Origin: Erginobacter sp964465735
GTDB lineage: Bacteria; Auribacterota; Erginobacteria; Erginobacterales; Erginobacteraceae
DNA: 37,714 nucleotides
Direction of reading: 5' to 3'
Assembly: GCA_964465735.1 (NCBI GenBank)
Contig: CAYXKT010000009.1
Location: forward strand, 1-37,714
In this document: piece by piece, positions 1 to 7,319 of the stretch
Layout: every line of letters begins with the position of its first letter
Numbering within the stretch: position 1 is the stretch's first letter
Translations under genes and position numbers: made by a program
The notes under the pieces: generated by a model
What the model was told of the DNA's origin: nothing
What the model saw: the letters and a program-made list of their open reading frames with translations, nothing else
The model's database searches: none

Positions 1-15
1 TATCCCGTAAATTCC

Positions 16-28
16 GTTATCCTGTCAA
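16..28. repeat. Short dispersed motif (copy 1 of 2)
   Basis: The 13-bp string gttatcctgtcaa occurs here and again at 2922-2934, both times in non-coding DNA of the acc operon. A ten-G homopolymer (45-54) follows between this motif and the accB ribosome binding site; such runs are prone to assembly or slippage error. I infer a dispersed intergenic repeat family; with two short copies the case is modest. Confidence 0.35.
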
Positions 29-91
29 AAAAGAGGGGGGAGGCGGGGGGGGGGAAATGAATTTTCCCCATCTAATCAAAGAAGGTGACTG

Positions 92-559
92 ATGGACAAA
101 GATGAACTTTACCGCCTGCTGGAATGGTTCGAGAAAAGCGGGCTGAGCGAGTTGCGAGTCGAGGATTCCGGCGGGAAGACAGTGATGAAGAAAGAACCGT
201 CCGGAGGCGATCCGGCGGCGGAACCAATCCCGCCCCCCTCCCCTCTTCCGACCCCGGGGACATCCCTTCCCGCTTCGCCGGCGGCCAAAGCGCCGGGAGA
301 GGAGATCGTCGCCTCCCCGATGGTCGGTGTCTTCTACCGCTCGCCGGCCACCGACGCCCCGCCCTTCGTGGAAATAGCAACCCGATTCCAGCGGGGCGAT
401 TCGCTCTGCATCCTGGAAGCGATGAAGGTTATGAACACCCTGGAGGCGGAGTTCGACGGTGAAGTCCTCGAGGTGATGGCCGAAAACGGGTCCCTGGTCG
501 AATACGGGACACCTCTCTTCAAGGTACGCCGGGATGATCAAGACACTGCTGATCGCTAA
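92..559 (+). CDS. accB: Biotin carboxyl carrier protein of acetyl-CoA carboxylase
   Basis: Carries the biotin that shuttles CO2 between biotin carboxylase and carboxyltransferase in the first committed step of fatty-acid synthesis (cytoplasmic). The 155-residue protein has the usual layout: a short helical N-terminus, a Pro/Ala-rich linker (about residues 35-70) and a C-terminal biotinyl domain with the EAMKVMN motif, whose Lys112 is the expected biotinylation site. Length is normal for the family. The ATG follows a gaaggtga ribosome binding site. It is the first gene of the accBCDA-pyrF operon, and its 3' end overlaps accC by 26 bp. No promoter could be assigned in the 91 bases visible upstream. 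Confidence 0.95.
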   Translation: MDKDELYRLLEWFEKSGLSELRVEDSGGKTVMKKEPSGGDPAAEPIPPPSPLPTPGTSLPASPAAKAPGEEIVASPMVGVFYRSPATDAPPFVEIATRFQRGDSLCILEAMKVMNTLEAEFDGEVLEVMAENGSLVEYGTPLFKVRRDDQDTADR

Positions 560-1859
560 CCGGGGCGAGATCGCCGTCCGGATTATCCGGACCTGCCGTG
601 AACTGGGCATCTCTACCGTAGCGGTTTATTCGGAAGTTGATCGGGATGAACGCCACGTCCGTCTGGCTGACCAGGCAATCTGTGTCGGCCCCGCCCCGGC
701 CCGAAAGAGCTACCTGAACCCGGGAAATCTGGTCTCCGCCGCGGTGAACTGCCAGTGTGACGCGCTCCATCCCGGGGTCGGCTTCCTGGCGGAAAATGCC
801 GCCTTTGCCCGAATGGTCCAGTCGGCGGGACTGATCTGGATCGGCCCCTCGCCGGAGGTGATCGAGCTTCTGGGGGATAAATTCCGAGCCAAGCAGACCG
901 CCGCCGACCTGGGAATCACCGGGATCCCCGGCGAAAAATGCAGCCCCACCGACCCCGCGGGGGCTGCCCGGACAGCCGAAGCTCTGGGCTATCCGGTGAT
1001 CGTGAAGGCGGTCTCCGGAGGCGGAGGCAAGGGGATGCGGATCGTTTACCAGGCAGATGAACTGCCGACTCTCCTCGCCCTGGCCTCCGCTGAAGCCGAG
1101 GCCGCCTTTGGCGACCGGGCCGTTTACCTGGAGAAATATTTTACGAATCCCCGGCACGTCGAAATCCAGCTGATCGCCCGGGCCGGAGGCGAGGTCATCA
1201 CCCTGGGAGAGAGGGATTGCACCGTCCAGTTCAACCACCAGAAACTGATTGAGGAAAGCCCCTCCCCCGGGATCAGCGACCGGCTCCGCGAAAAGATGAC
1301 CCTGGCGGCCAAAACACTCTTCCAGGAGATCGGTTATTCCGGGGCGGGAACCGTAGAATTTTTAGTCGCTGACCGGAAATGCTTCTTTATGGAAGTAAAC
1401 GCCCGACTTCAAGTCGAGCACCCGGTAACCGAGATGCTGACCGGAACCGACCTGGTCCACCAGCAGATCCTGGTCGCCGGAGAAGACCACCTCGATCCAA
1501 TCATCAGGACCGATCCCGGAAACGGCTACGCCCTGGAGTGCCGGATCAACGCCACCGGGCCGGGGGAGATAAAACAGTTCATCCCCCCCGGGGGCCTGGG
1601 GGTCCGGGTTGATACCCATCTCTACCCGGGAGCGAAGATCTCCCCCCACTACGATCCGCTGCTGGCCAAGATCATCGTCTCCGGCCGGGACCGACCGGAA
1701 GGCATTGCCCGGATGCGGAGGGCGCTCGGCGAGCTGGTGATCGAGGGGGTGGCGACCAACCTCGACCAGCAAAAAAAGATCGTATCCGGGAAAGTGTTCG
1801 GCCGGGGAGACTTTGGAACCGCGACCTTTGACCGGCTGTTCCAGGAGAAGAAACAATGA
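534..1859 (+). CDS. accC: Biotin carboxylase subunit of acetyl-CoA carboxylase
   Basis: ATP-grasp enzyme that carboxylates the AccB biotin with bicarbonate. The N-terminal ANRGEIAVRI motif, the glycine-rich ATP loop GGGGKGM (162-168) and the catalytic MEVNARLQVEHPVTE segment (Glu287, Asn289, Arg291) are all present; 441 residues is near the usual 445-450. One oddity: the highly conserved QRRHQK stretch of biotin carboxylases reads QFNHQK here (232-237), so two arginines are replaced by Phe-Asn while Gln, His and Lys are kept. The start lies inside accB (26-bp overlap) and the stop overlaps accD as ATGA, so translation of the three genes is probably coupled. Confidence 0.95.
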   Translation: MIKTLLIANRGEIAVRIIRTCRELGISTVAVYSEVDRDERHVRLADQAICVGPAPARKSYLNPGNLVSAAVNCQCDALHPGVGFLAENAAFARMVQSAGLIWIGPSPEVIELLGDKFRAKQTAADLGITGIPGEKCSPTDPAGAARTAEALGYPVIVKAVSGGGGKGMRIVYQADELPTLLALASAEAEAAFGDRAVYLEKYFTNPRHVEIQLIARAGGEVITLGERDCTVQFNHQKLIEESPSPGISDRLREKMTLAAKTLFQEIGYSGAGTVEFLVADRKCFFMEVNARLQVEHPVTEMLTGTDLVHQQILVAGEDHLDPIIRTDPGNGYALECRINATGPGEIKQFIPPGGLGVRVDTHLYPGAKISPHYDPLLAKIIVSGRDRPEGIARMRRALGELVIEGVATNLDQQKKIVSGKVFGRGDFGTATFDRLFQEKKQ

Positions 1860-2737
1860 GCCGGAGCCGCAACAGTGGATCTTTCTTCGCCCGCCTGCGG
1901 CGACTGAGAACCCGCCGCCAGGCCTCGCCTTTTCACATCCAGGCGCGGACTATGGCCCGGAAAAAACAGCAGTGCCCCTTCTGCCACCGCCAGATCGCTG
2001 AAGGAGAACTGGAAAACAACCTCTTTGTCTGCCCCGAATGTTCACACCACTTCCGGCTCAGCCCCCAGGAGCGGATCCGTTTCCTGGTCGATCCCGACAG
2101 TTTCCGAGAGACTGACCGGGAAATGACCACCCTCAACCCACTCGACTTCCCCGGCTACAGTGAGAAGATCTGCCGGATAACGAACATCACCCAGCTCACC
2201 GAGGCGGTGGTAACCGGGATCGGGGCGATCGAGGGCTGGGAGTTATCCCTGGCGGTAATGGCCTTCCAGTTTATGGGCGGCTCAATGGGGTCGGTAGTCG
2301 GAGAGAAGATCACCCGGGCCATCCTGGCCGGGGTCCGACTCCAACTCCCGGTGGTCATCTTCACCGCTTCCGGGGGAGCCCGGATGCAGGAGGGGATATT
2401 CTCCCTGATGCAGATGGCCAAGACCGCCCGGGCCGCCGGGCAATTGGAGGAAGCCGGGCTACCTCTTTTTATTGTCCTCACCGACCCCACAATGGGGGGA
2501 GTGAGCGCCTCCTTCGCGATGCTCGGAGACGTCATCATCGCCGAACCGGGGGCGCTGCTCGGTTTTGCCGGCCCCCGAGTGCTGGAGGGAACGATCAAGG
2601 AGAAACTCCCCGTAAACTTCCAACGTTCGGAGTTCCTGTTGAAAAACGGCCTGGTTGACCGGGTGGTGGACCGGGACAAGCTCCGCTCCACCCTGGCCTT
2701 CTTAATCCAGACCCACCAGAAACCTCGGATGGATTAA
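1856..2737 (+). CDS. accD: Acetyl-CoA carboxylase carboxyltransferase beta subunit
   Basis: With AccA it transfers CO2 from carboxybiotin to acetyl-CoA, giving malonyl-CoA. The N-terminus holds the four-cysteine zinc finger typical of bacterial AccD (CPFC about residue 40, then CPEC), followed by a crotonase-fold carboxyltransferase domain with the GGSMGSVVGEK and FTASGGARMQEG signatures. It is 293 residues, normal for the family. An Arg-rich stretch of about 30 residues precedes the zinc finger. The ATG overlaps the accC stop by 4 bp. Like AccA it is expected in an alpha2beta2 carboxyltransferase complex, and the two genes are neighbours here, separated by 245 bp. Confidence 0.95.
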   Translation: MSRSRNSGSFFARLRRLRTRRQASPFHIQARTMARKKQQCPFCHRQIAEGELENNLFVCPECSHHFRLSPQERIRFLVDPDSFRETDREMTTLNPLDFPGYSEKICRITNITQLTEAVVTGIGAIEGWELSLAVMAFQFMGGSMGSVVGEKITRAILAGVRLQLPVVIFTASGGARMQEGIFSLMQMAKTARAAGQLEEAGLPLFIVLTDPTMGGVSASFAMLGDVIIAEPGALLGFAGPRVLEGTIKEKLPVNFQRSEFLLKNGLVDRVVDRDKLRSTLAFLIQTHQKPRMD

Positions 2738-2921
2738 CAGATTGTTTGCAGACGGAATAACGGGATCGACAGTATAGGAAGAGATGATATTTTCAATCAA
2801 TCAGGCATTATCGCCCGAATTATACGATTCAGCGCCGACTGAAGATTATATTTTTTCACTAACTAATGTGTCCGCTATTCAGGCAGATGAAATCCAATTG
2901 AATAACCATCCCAGAGATCCT

Positions 2922-2934
2922 GTTATCCTGTCAA
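2922..2934. repeat. Short dispersed motif (copy 2 of 2)
   Basis: Second copy of gttatcctgtcaa (first at 16-28), in the 245-bp AT-rich gap between accD and accA, which breaks an otherwise overlapping operon. The gap holds no convincing gene or terminator; accA may be read through or may have its own promoter here. Confidence 0.35.
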
Positions 2935-2982
2935 TAATCAGGGGACGGGGCGAGGGCCCAGAGACGGATTGATCCTGTAACA

Positions 2983-4047
2983 ATGAAAAAAAAGAAACTT
3001 CAGCAAAAGTTGGGAGAACTTCTGGCTCTGGCCGAACGGGACCGGATTGATATCCGGGAGGAGATCTCACAGCTGAGAGAGAAGATCAGCGGCCAGGACG
3101 ACCCGGCCGGACAAGCCTGGACCCGGGTCCTTAAGGCCCGGGAAACCGAACGCCCCACCACCCTCGATCTGATCGAAGCGATGACGGAATCCTTCCTCGA
3201 ACTCCACGGCGACCGGACCGGGGGCGACGATCCGGCCCTGATCGGCGGGATCGGACTCTTAAGCGGCGATCCGGTCACCTTTCTCGGTCACCAGAAAGGC
3301 CGGAACCTGAAGGAGAATATCCATCACAACTACGGGATGGCCCACCCGGCAGGCTACCGGAAAGCCCACCGGCTGGCCATCCAGGCGGAAAAATTTGGCC
3401 GGCCGGTGATCACCCTGATCGATACCCCGGGAGCTTATCCGGGGATCGCCTCCGAGCGGGGGGGGATCGCGGCGGCAATCGCCGCCAATTTGAAACTCTT
3501 CTCCTCGCTCCAGGTCCCGATAATCTCAATTGTCTTCGGGGAGGGCGGATCCGGGGGCGCGCTGGGGATTGGAGTCGGTGACCGGATCTATATGCTGGAA
3601 AACGCGATCTATTCAGTCATCTCCCCGGAAGGATGCGCCTCGATCCTGCTCAAGGACAGCGACCAGGCCCCGGCCGCTGCCGGGATGCTCAAACTGACCG
3701 CGGACGATCTTACCCGCTTTGGGATCATCGACGGAATCATCCTGGAACCGGAAGGCGGAGCGGAACGGGACCACCAGGCGGCCGCGGCCGCGATCAAAGA
3801 AGTTCTGCTCCGGGAACTGGCCGAGCTGCGCCTCCTCTCCCCCGCCCAGCTGGTGAAAAACCGGACCCGGCGGTTGGGACAATTCGGGATTTTTGCCGAA
3901 CAGCCCGGGTCCCGGATGGAAACCAGCCCGGGAAAATGGTGGAATCGGATGCGGGAGACGATCTCCTCCCACCTGCCCTCGCTCCCCTCTGTGAGCTCCA
4001 ATCCAGAAGAAGAGAAAGAGGACAAAGGCAGGGAGGATTCGCGGTGA
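2983..4047 (+). CDS. accA: Acetyl-CoA carboxylase carboxyltransferase alpha subunit
   Basis: Partner of AccD in the carboxyltransferase half-reaction. The protein shows the family landmarks in order: an N-terminal helical segment, TLDLIEAMTESFLELHGDR, the glycine-rich IDTPGAYPG stretch, GEGGSGGALGIGVGD, and YSVISPEGCASIL. At 354 residues it is about 35 longer than typical AccA; the extra part is a charged, low-complexity C-terminal tail ending in a Glu/Lys-rich run. The ATG starts a Lys-rich N-terminus and has only a weak ribosome binding site. Its stop overlaps the pyrF GTG start (GTGA). Confidence 0.95.
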   Translation: MKKKKLQQKLGELLALAERDRIDIREEISQLREKISGQDDPAGQAWTRVLKARETERPTTLDLIEAMTESFLELHGDRTGGDDPALIGGIGLLSGDPVTFLGHQKGRNLKENIHHNYGMAHPAGYRKAHRLAIQAEKFGRPVITLIDTPGAYPGIASERGGIAAAIAANLKLFSSLQVPIISIVFGEGGSGGALGIGVGDRIYMLENAIYSVISPEGCASILLKDSDQAPAAAGMLKLTADDLTRFGIIDGIILEPEGGAERDHQAAAAAIKEVLLRELAELRLLSPAQLVKNRTRRLGQFGIFAEQPGSRMETSPGKWWNRMRETISSHLPSLPSVSSNPEEEKEDKGREDSR

Positions 4048-4727
4048 ACCGCTGGGAGAGAAAGACCGGGATTATGCTCGCCCTTGATCTCCCCGACCAG
4101 GGCACCGCTTTGCATCTCCTCGATCGGGTCGCCTCCGAAATCGACGTCATCAAGTTCAACTACCCCCTGGTCCTGAGAGAAGGGTTGGAGATCATCACCC
4201 GGGTAAAGGAAACTTACGGACGGCCGATTTTGGCTGACTTCAAGATCGCCGACGTCCCGGTCACCAACAACCGGATCATCGACCTCTGCCGGGAGGCGGG
4301 GGCCGACGGGGTGATGGTCCAGGGGTTTATCGGCATCGACGCCATCCAGGCGGCAATCGAAGCCGCTGGGGAGATGAAGGTCTTCGTCGTCACCCAGCTG
4401 ACCAACCCCGGCGGGCTCGACTTCACCGGACGGTTCACGGAGGAGTTCGCCGGGCTGGCCCGGATGCTGGGAGCCGCCGGGGTCCAGGCCCCGGGCAACC
4501 GGCCCGAGGTAGTGAGAAAGGTCCGGCAGATCGTCGGAGAAGAGATGATGATCGCCTGTTGCGGAATCGGAACCCAGGGGGGAAAGTTCGGCGAGGCGAT
4601 CGGCGCCGGAGGAGACTTCGAGATCATCGGCCGGGCGATCTACCAATCCCCGGATCCGGCCCGGACAACGGCGGAGATCCGGGAAGCCATTGCTCCCCAC
4701 CTGATGAAAAGGACCGGCGGATTATGA
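4044..4727 (+). CDS. pyrF: Orotidine 5'-phosphate decarboxylase, archaeal-type
   Basis: Decarboxylates OMP to UMP, the last step of de novo pyrimidine synthesis. The 227-residue TIM barrel carries the catalytic network: Asp in ALDLPD, Lys in IKFNYP, the DFKIADVP motif with its Lys and Asp, and the phosphate-gripping GIGTQGG loop near the C-terminus. Spacing and the DFKIAD motif resemble the archaeal and 213-230-residue bacterial branch rather than the E. coli type. The start chosen is a GTG overlapping the accA stop as GTGA; the open frame extends further upstream but that part lies inside accA. Its place in an acc operon would link pyrimidine and fatty-acid supply; that is inference. Confidence 0.88.
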   Translation: MNRWERKTGIMLALDLPDQGTALHLLDRVASEIDVIKFNYPLVLREGLEIITRVKETYGRPILADFKIADVPVTNNRIIDLCREAGADGVMVQGFIGIDAIQAAIEAAGEMKVFVVTQLTNPGGLDFTGRFTEEFAGLARMLGAAGVQAPGNRPEVVRKVRQIVGEEMMIACCGIGTQGGKFGEAIGAGGDFEIIGRAIYQSPDPARTTAEIREAIAPHLMKRTGGL

Positions 4728-5005
4728 AGATAAGTGACTTCAACCTCTCGATCCACGACACCTGCGCCGATGTGGGAAAGTTCACCGTCGAGGGGCAGGC
4801 CCCGGAACCACTCCAACTAACCCCACTGGCCGAGCAGGCCCGGGGATACTTTGACCGGACGATGTTAAGCGAGAACCTGGGGGTACTCTACCTGATCCAC
4901 GGCGGGATCACCGTCCACCTCCACCGCGACGGCGGGATCGTCGTCAACCGGGTCGGATCGGCAGAGGAGGCGGAAGAGATTCTCTCCCTCCTCTTTCAGG
5001 AGTAA
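4724..5005 (+). CDS. Unrecognised 93-residue protein in the acc-pyrF operon
   Basis: The ATG overlaps the pyrF stop (ATGA), so this small gene is almost certainly translated with pyrF. I do not recognise the family. The protein is soluble and acidic, with one cysteine, no signal peptide and no membrane segment. The first half contains LAEQARGYFDR and the second half a likely beta-hairpin plus helix (HGGITVHLHRDGGIVVNRVG, then an Glu/Ala-rich helix). This mixed alpha-beta layout would fit a small regulatory or scaffold domain. Codon use matches its neighbours. It ends the operon; no clear terminator follows. Confidence 0.7.
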   Translation: MKISDFNLSIHDTCADVGKFTVEGQAPEPLQLTPLAEQARGYFDRTMLSENLGVLYLIHGGITVHLHRDGGIVVNRVGSAEEAEEILSLLFQE

Positions 5006-5090
5006 CTTATTCCGGCGGCGACCTCGATCATCCCCTTGATTATTCTCGCTAAAAATCTATCCGAACATACTTTTTCATTCCACGATATTT

Positions 5091-5255
5091 GATGTGGCAC
5101 CCCGTTGGGGTGCGGCGGGAGGACGGGCCTTAGAGAACCAACGTTTGCGGATGACAATATTCACCCCGAAGGGGTGATACATCATAGCCCGGCGAGTATC
5201 GCCGGGATTATTTCGATCCGGCAACAATGCCCGCACCGCAAAGGGGTGCCACATC
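5091..5255. repeat. 165-bp inverted-repeat element with internal palindromes
   Basis: A perfect 13-bp terminal inverted repeat (5091-5103 and 5243-5255) extends imperfectly to about 25 bp (21 of 25 match). Inside lie two more palindromes: cacccc-gaa-ggggtg (5162-5176) and cccggcga-gta-tcgccggg (5188-5206). The motif ggggtg-NN-acatcat occurs at 5171-5185 and 5243-5257. No protein-coding signal is convincing. The structure resembles a REP-like or miniature mobile element dropped between the acc operon and the LOG-family gene. Confidence 0.7.
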
Positions 5256-5310
5256 ATAACCGCACTTAAGAAAGCTGTAGTTTAATCGTCACGATACGAA
5301 ACAGAAGCTT

Positions 5311-5856
5311 ATGAAGATAAAAAAACTAAACCGCCCCGGAAAAACGATCGCCGTCTTCGGCAGCGCCCTGGCCGGGGCGGAGAGTGATGAATACCGGGCC
5401 GCCCGGGAGATCGGGGGACTGATCGGTGAGGCGGGCTGGGAGATTCTCTGCGGCGGTTACGGGGGGGTGATGGAAGCGGTCTGCCTCGGCTGCCGGGAGG
5501 CCGGAGGGATTTGCCGGGGGATCGGGCTGGAGCACTTCACCCATCCTCACAACCCCCACCTCGCCGGTTTCGTGAAGGCCAAAACCCTGGGCGAAAGACT
5601 TGATTACTTCATCGCCGACTGCGACCTCTTCCTCGCCCTCGAGGGGGGGATCGGGACGGTGACCGAGGCGATGTTCGTCTGGGACCTGATGAAGAGCGGC
5701 CAGCTCCCCGGCCGCCTCCTCCTTTACGGCCAAGGTTGGGAGAAACTGCTCGAAACCCTGAAAAAAAACTTCCTCATCGCCGCGGACGCCTTCGACCAGC
5801 TGACTCTTCTTCCCCGCCCCGCTGACCTCGTTCGTTATCTCGGCCGGACAGTATAA
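5311..5856 (+). CDS. LOG-family nucleotide-binding protein (TIGR00725-like)
   Basis: A 181-residue Rossmann-like protein of the LOG / lysine-decarboxylase-like superfamily. Landmarks are the N-terminal IAVFGSALAG strand-loop, GGYGGVMEAV near residue 48 and EGGIGTVTEA near residue 112. The last corresponds to the PGGxGTxxE signature of cytokinin-activating LOG enzymes, which hydrolyse nucleoside 5'-monophosphates to free base and ribose 5-phosphate; the proline is replaced by Glu here, as happens in the TIGR00725 branch, whose activity is less certain. It stands alone, downstream of the repeat element, with no operon partner. Confidence 0.82.
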   Translation: MKIKKLNRPGKTIAVFGSALAGAESDEYRAAREIGGLIGEAGWEILCGGYGGVMEAVCLGCREAGGICRGIGLEHFTHPHNPHLAGFVKAKTLGERLDYFIADCDLFLALEGGIGTVTEAMFVWDLMKSGQLPGRLLLYGQGWEKLLETLKKNFLIAADAFDQLTLLPRPADLVRYLGRTV

Positions 5857-5961
5857 TTCTGCTCTATTCTATTTTGGGGAGAGGAAAGAGCATCACGGCT
5901 TGTTACAGCTATCGAATGGATCCCGCAAGCCGGAGATAATAAACAAATTCATTATCCTCCA

Positions 5962-6398
5962 CTATCTCAGGGGATAAGTGAAAAGCGCTTCCGGATTGTC
6001 AACGTTCTTCCGGACCAGTTCGGCGTCTCCGGCCAGCCCCCGAAATGCCCGTGGAGGCTTGGTTTCCGGGATGGTGTCGATGGTCACTGTCAATTCCCGG
6101 CAATAAAAGCATCGGGATCGGCATATCATTCGTTCCCCTGAAATAGGTCCGGGTATGGTTCCGCATCGACCAGTGGCCGCTCGCTGGACCCAATATCCCG
6201 ACGTTCTTGTGCGACGTCCGTTTTTCCGCCACCGGGAGATTTCCTAACGTCCCATAGTATATTTTATCATATCTCCTAACTGCCCATTCAACGGCCGGAA
6301 AAAAGCCGAAGTTGGAGGTGCCGGCTCCATTATAGTCGCTGGAGAAAAGTAAGTTTTTCAATTTCCCACTTGAAACCAAGGTCAATTTGTACTTTCAT
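5962..6398 (-). pseudogene. Multiply frameshifted gene of unknown family
   Basis: Three consecutive frames on the - strand read like protein: an ATG-started piece (MKVQIDLGFKWEIEKL, from 6398), a middle piece with FGFFPAVEWAV and DKIYYGTLGNLPV (about 6360-6095), and a C-terminal piece with RELTVTIDTIPETKPPRAF and ending TYPLR-stop at 5962. At least two frameshifts are needed to join them, so the gene is decayed or the assembly is wrong at two points. I do not recognise the family. A ribosome-binding-like aaggag lies about 12 bases before the ATG. Confidence 0.45.
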
Positions 6399-6403
6399 AT
6401 CCT

Positions 6404-6469
6404 TGTCCGCTCCTTTTTTGATCCCCCGATCTATTGCTTCCGTCAGGAAGCAATATAAAGGAGCGGACA
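6404..6469. other. Nested double palindrome
   Basis: A perfect 13-bp inverted repeat (tgtccgctccttt, 6404-6416, and its complement 6457-6469) encloses a second perfect one, attgcttcc-gtca-ggaagcaat (6433-6454). On the + strand a T7 run follows directly (6472-6478), which would make it a terminator for + strand transcripts; on the - strand it sits in the leader just upstream of the decayed gene at 6398. It could also be the footprint of a small mobile element. Confidence 0.55.
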
Positions 6470-6488
6470 CCTTTTTTTCAAGTAGGCA

Positions 6489-6864
6489 TCAACTTTTGAA
6501 CGTTACCAAATAATTGCTGTCATAGCCCGTTGTCACCCGGCTGATGCTGTAGCCGAAATGGACGTCCGGGTAGAACCCGTCAACCGCCGCCCCGTCCGTC
6601 TCCAGGTTGTTGGCGTTGCCCGGCTCGCCGTCGTTGTAGAGGAGGCGGTCCAGGACCTCGGCGCCGTTGGGCGTGACCAGGCGGACGCCGACCACCGGCT
6701 TGGTGAAGCTGTGCCACTGGCCGTCATAGTACGCCTGGCAGTTGCAGTTCCGCCGTCGAGGCCCGGTTGATGTCGATATACCCCTGGGCCCGGACAGTCC
6801 CGGGGAGACAGGCAAAACCAAGAAGCAGGGCCAGGACCGGGACCAGGGAGTTTATGGTTTTCAT
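6489..6864 (-). pseudogene. Frameshifted secreted-protein gene
   Basis: From the ATG at 6864 the frame encodes a clear signal peptide (MKTINSL then a Leu/Ala-rich core, ending VRAQ) followed by GYIDINRASTAEL, then hits a stop near 6739. A second frame continues as a plausible mature domain with YYDGQWHSFTKPVVGVRL, LLYNDGEPGNANNLETDG and YDSNYLVTFKS, stopping at 6489. One frameshift around 6750 joins them to an export-signalled protein of about 120 residues. The family is not recognised. Either a true pseudogene or a one-base sequencing error. Confidence 0.55.
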
Positions 6865-6902
6865 AAGACGCTACCTCCCGCATAGGCGTGAAGATTGACG
6901 GA

Positions 6903-6938
6903 CAATAAAAAACCCGGATGGGAAAACCCCACCCGGGT
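6903..6938 (-). terminator. Strong intrinsic terminator hairpin
   Basis: Read on the - strand, an 11-bp stem (6938-6928 with 6922-6912, one G-T pair) with a 5-base loop is followed immediately by a T-rich tail. It lies about 40 bases before the ATG at 6864. It either ends a lost upstream transcript (possibly the decayed RelE gene) or acts as an attenuator in the leader of the secreted-protein gene; no paired antiterminator stem was found. Confidence 0.7.
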
Positions 6939-7137
6939 GGTAATTACTTGATGTACTATTACTAAGAGAGCGAGAATTTTTATGCTTGACATATTCTCCC
7001 CCAGTTAAAGACTGACCCGCTATAGCCCGTCCTCCCCCGGGCGGCAAGAATTTTTTCCATTTTTGCCATTTTAGATTATCCCGACAATCTCAGACCCGGG
7101 AACTGGGGGCGGGGGAAGGGATGCGAAAAGCCCCCTA

Positions 7138-7256
7138 TTATCGGTAGGCATATTTGCGGTCGTCGAGCGAGAGCAAGGCGACGACCCGCTCTTCTCGCGA
7201 GACAAGATAGAATATCCGGAAGCGGCCGATCCGGTAACGCCAGGTATCCGGGGTAG
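7138..7256 (-). pseudogene. 3' remnant of a RelE/ParE-type toxin gene
   Basis: On the - strand the frame ending at the taa at 7138-7140 reads DTWRYRIGRFRIFYLVSREE then RVVALLSLDDRKYAYR-stop. This is the typical C-terminal half of RelE/ParE mRNA interferases or gyrase poisons: the WRxRxGxxRxxY strand and a late basic-Tyr tail. The sequence loses similarity exactly where the 7253-7280 palindrome begins; no start codon, N-terminal half or antitoxin is present. I infer a toxin gene truncated by arrival of the palindromic repeat. Too short and headless to be active. Confidence 0.7.
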
Positions 7257-7280
7257 GGGCACGGCATTCCGTGCCCCTAC
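7253..7280. repeat. Perfect 12-bp palindrome (REP-like)
   Basis: gtaggggcacgg, loop catt, ccgtgcccctac: a perfect 12-bp inverted repeat with a 4-base loop. It sits at the broken 5' edge of the RelE remnant and in front of the tsaD stop. The GTAGGGGC type of palindrome is common as a dispersed repeat in bacterial genomes. No U-tract follows on either strand, so it is not an ordinary terminator. Confidence 0.65.
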
Positions 7281-7319
7281 GCGCAACAACAATTATACGA
7301 CTCCGCTTGATTCCGGCGA

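Noticed and set aside
2784..2972. 62-codon frame in the accD-accA gap
   Set aside because: No ribosome binding site; overlaps the dispersed motif; composition unlike neighbouring genes.
3609..4700. Long antisense open frame over accA and pyrF (363 codons)
   Set aside because: Lies opposite two clear enzymes; has no motifs or ribosome binding site and arises from high GC at third codon positions.
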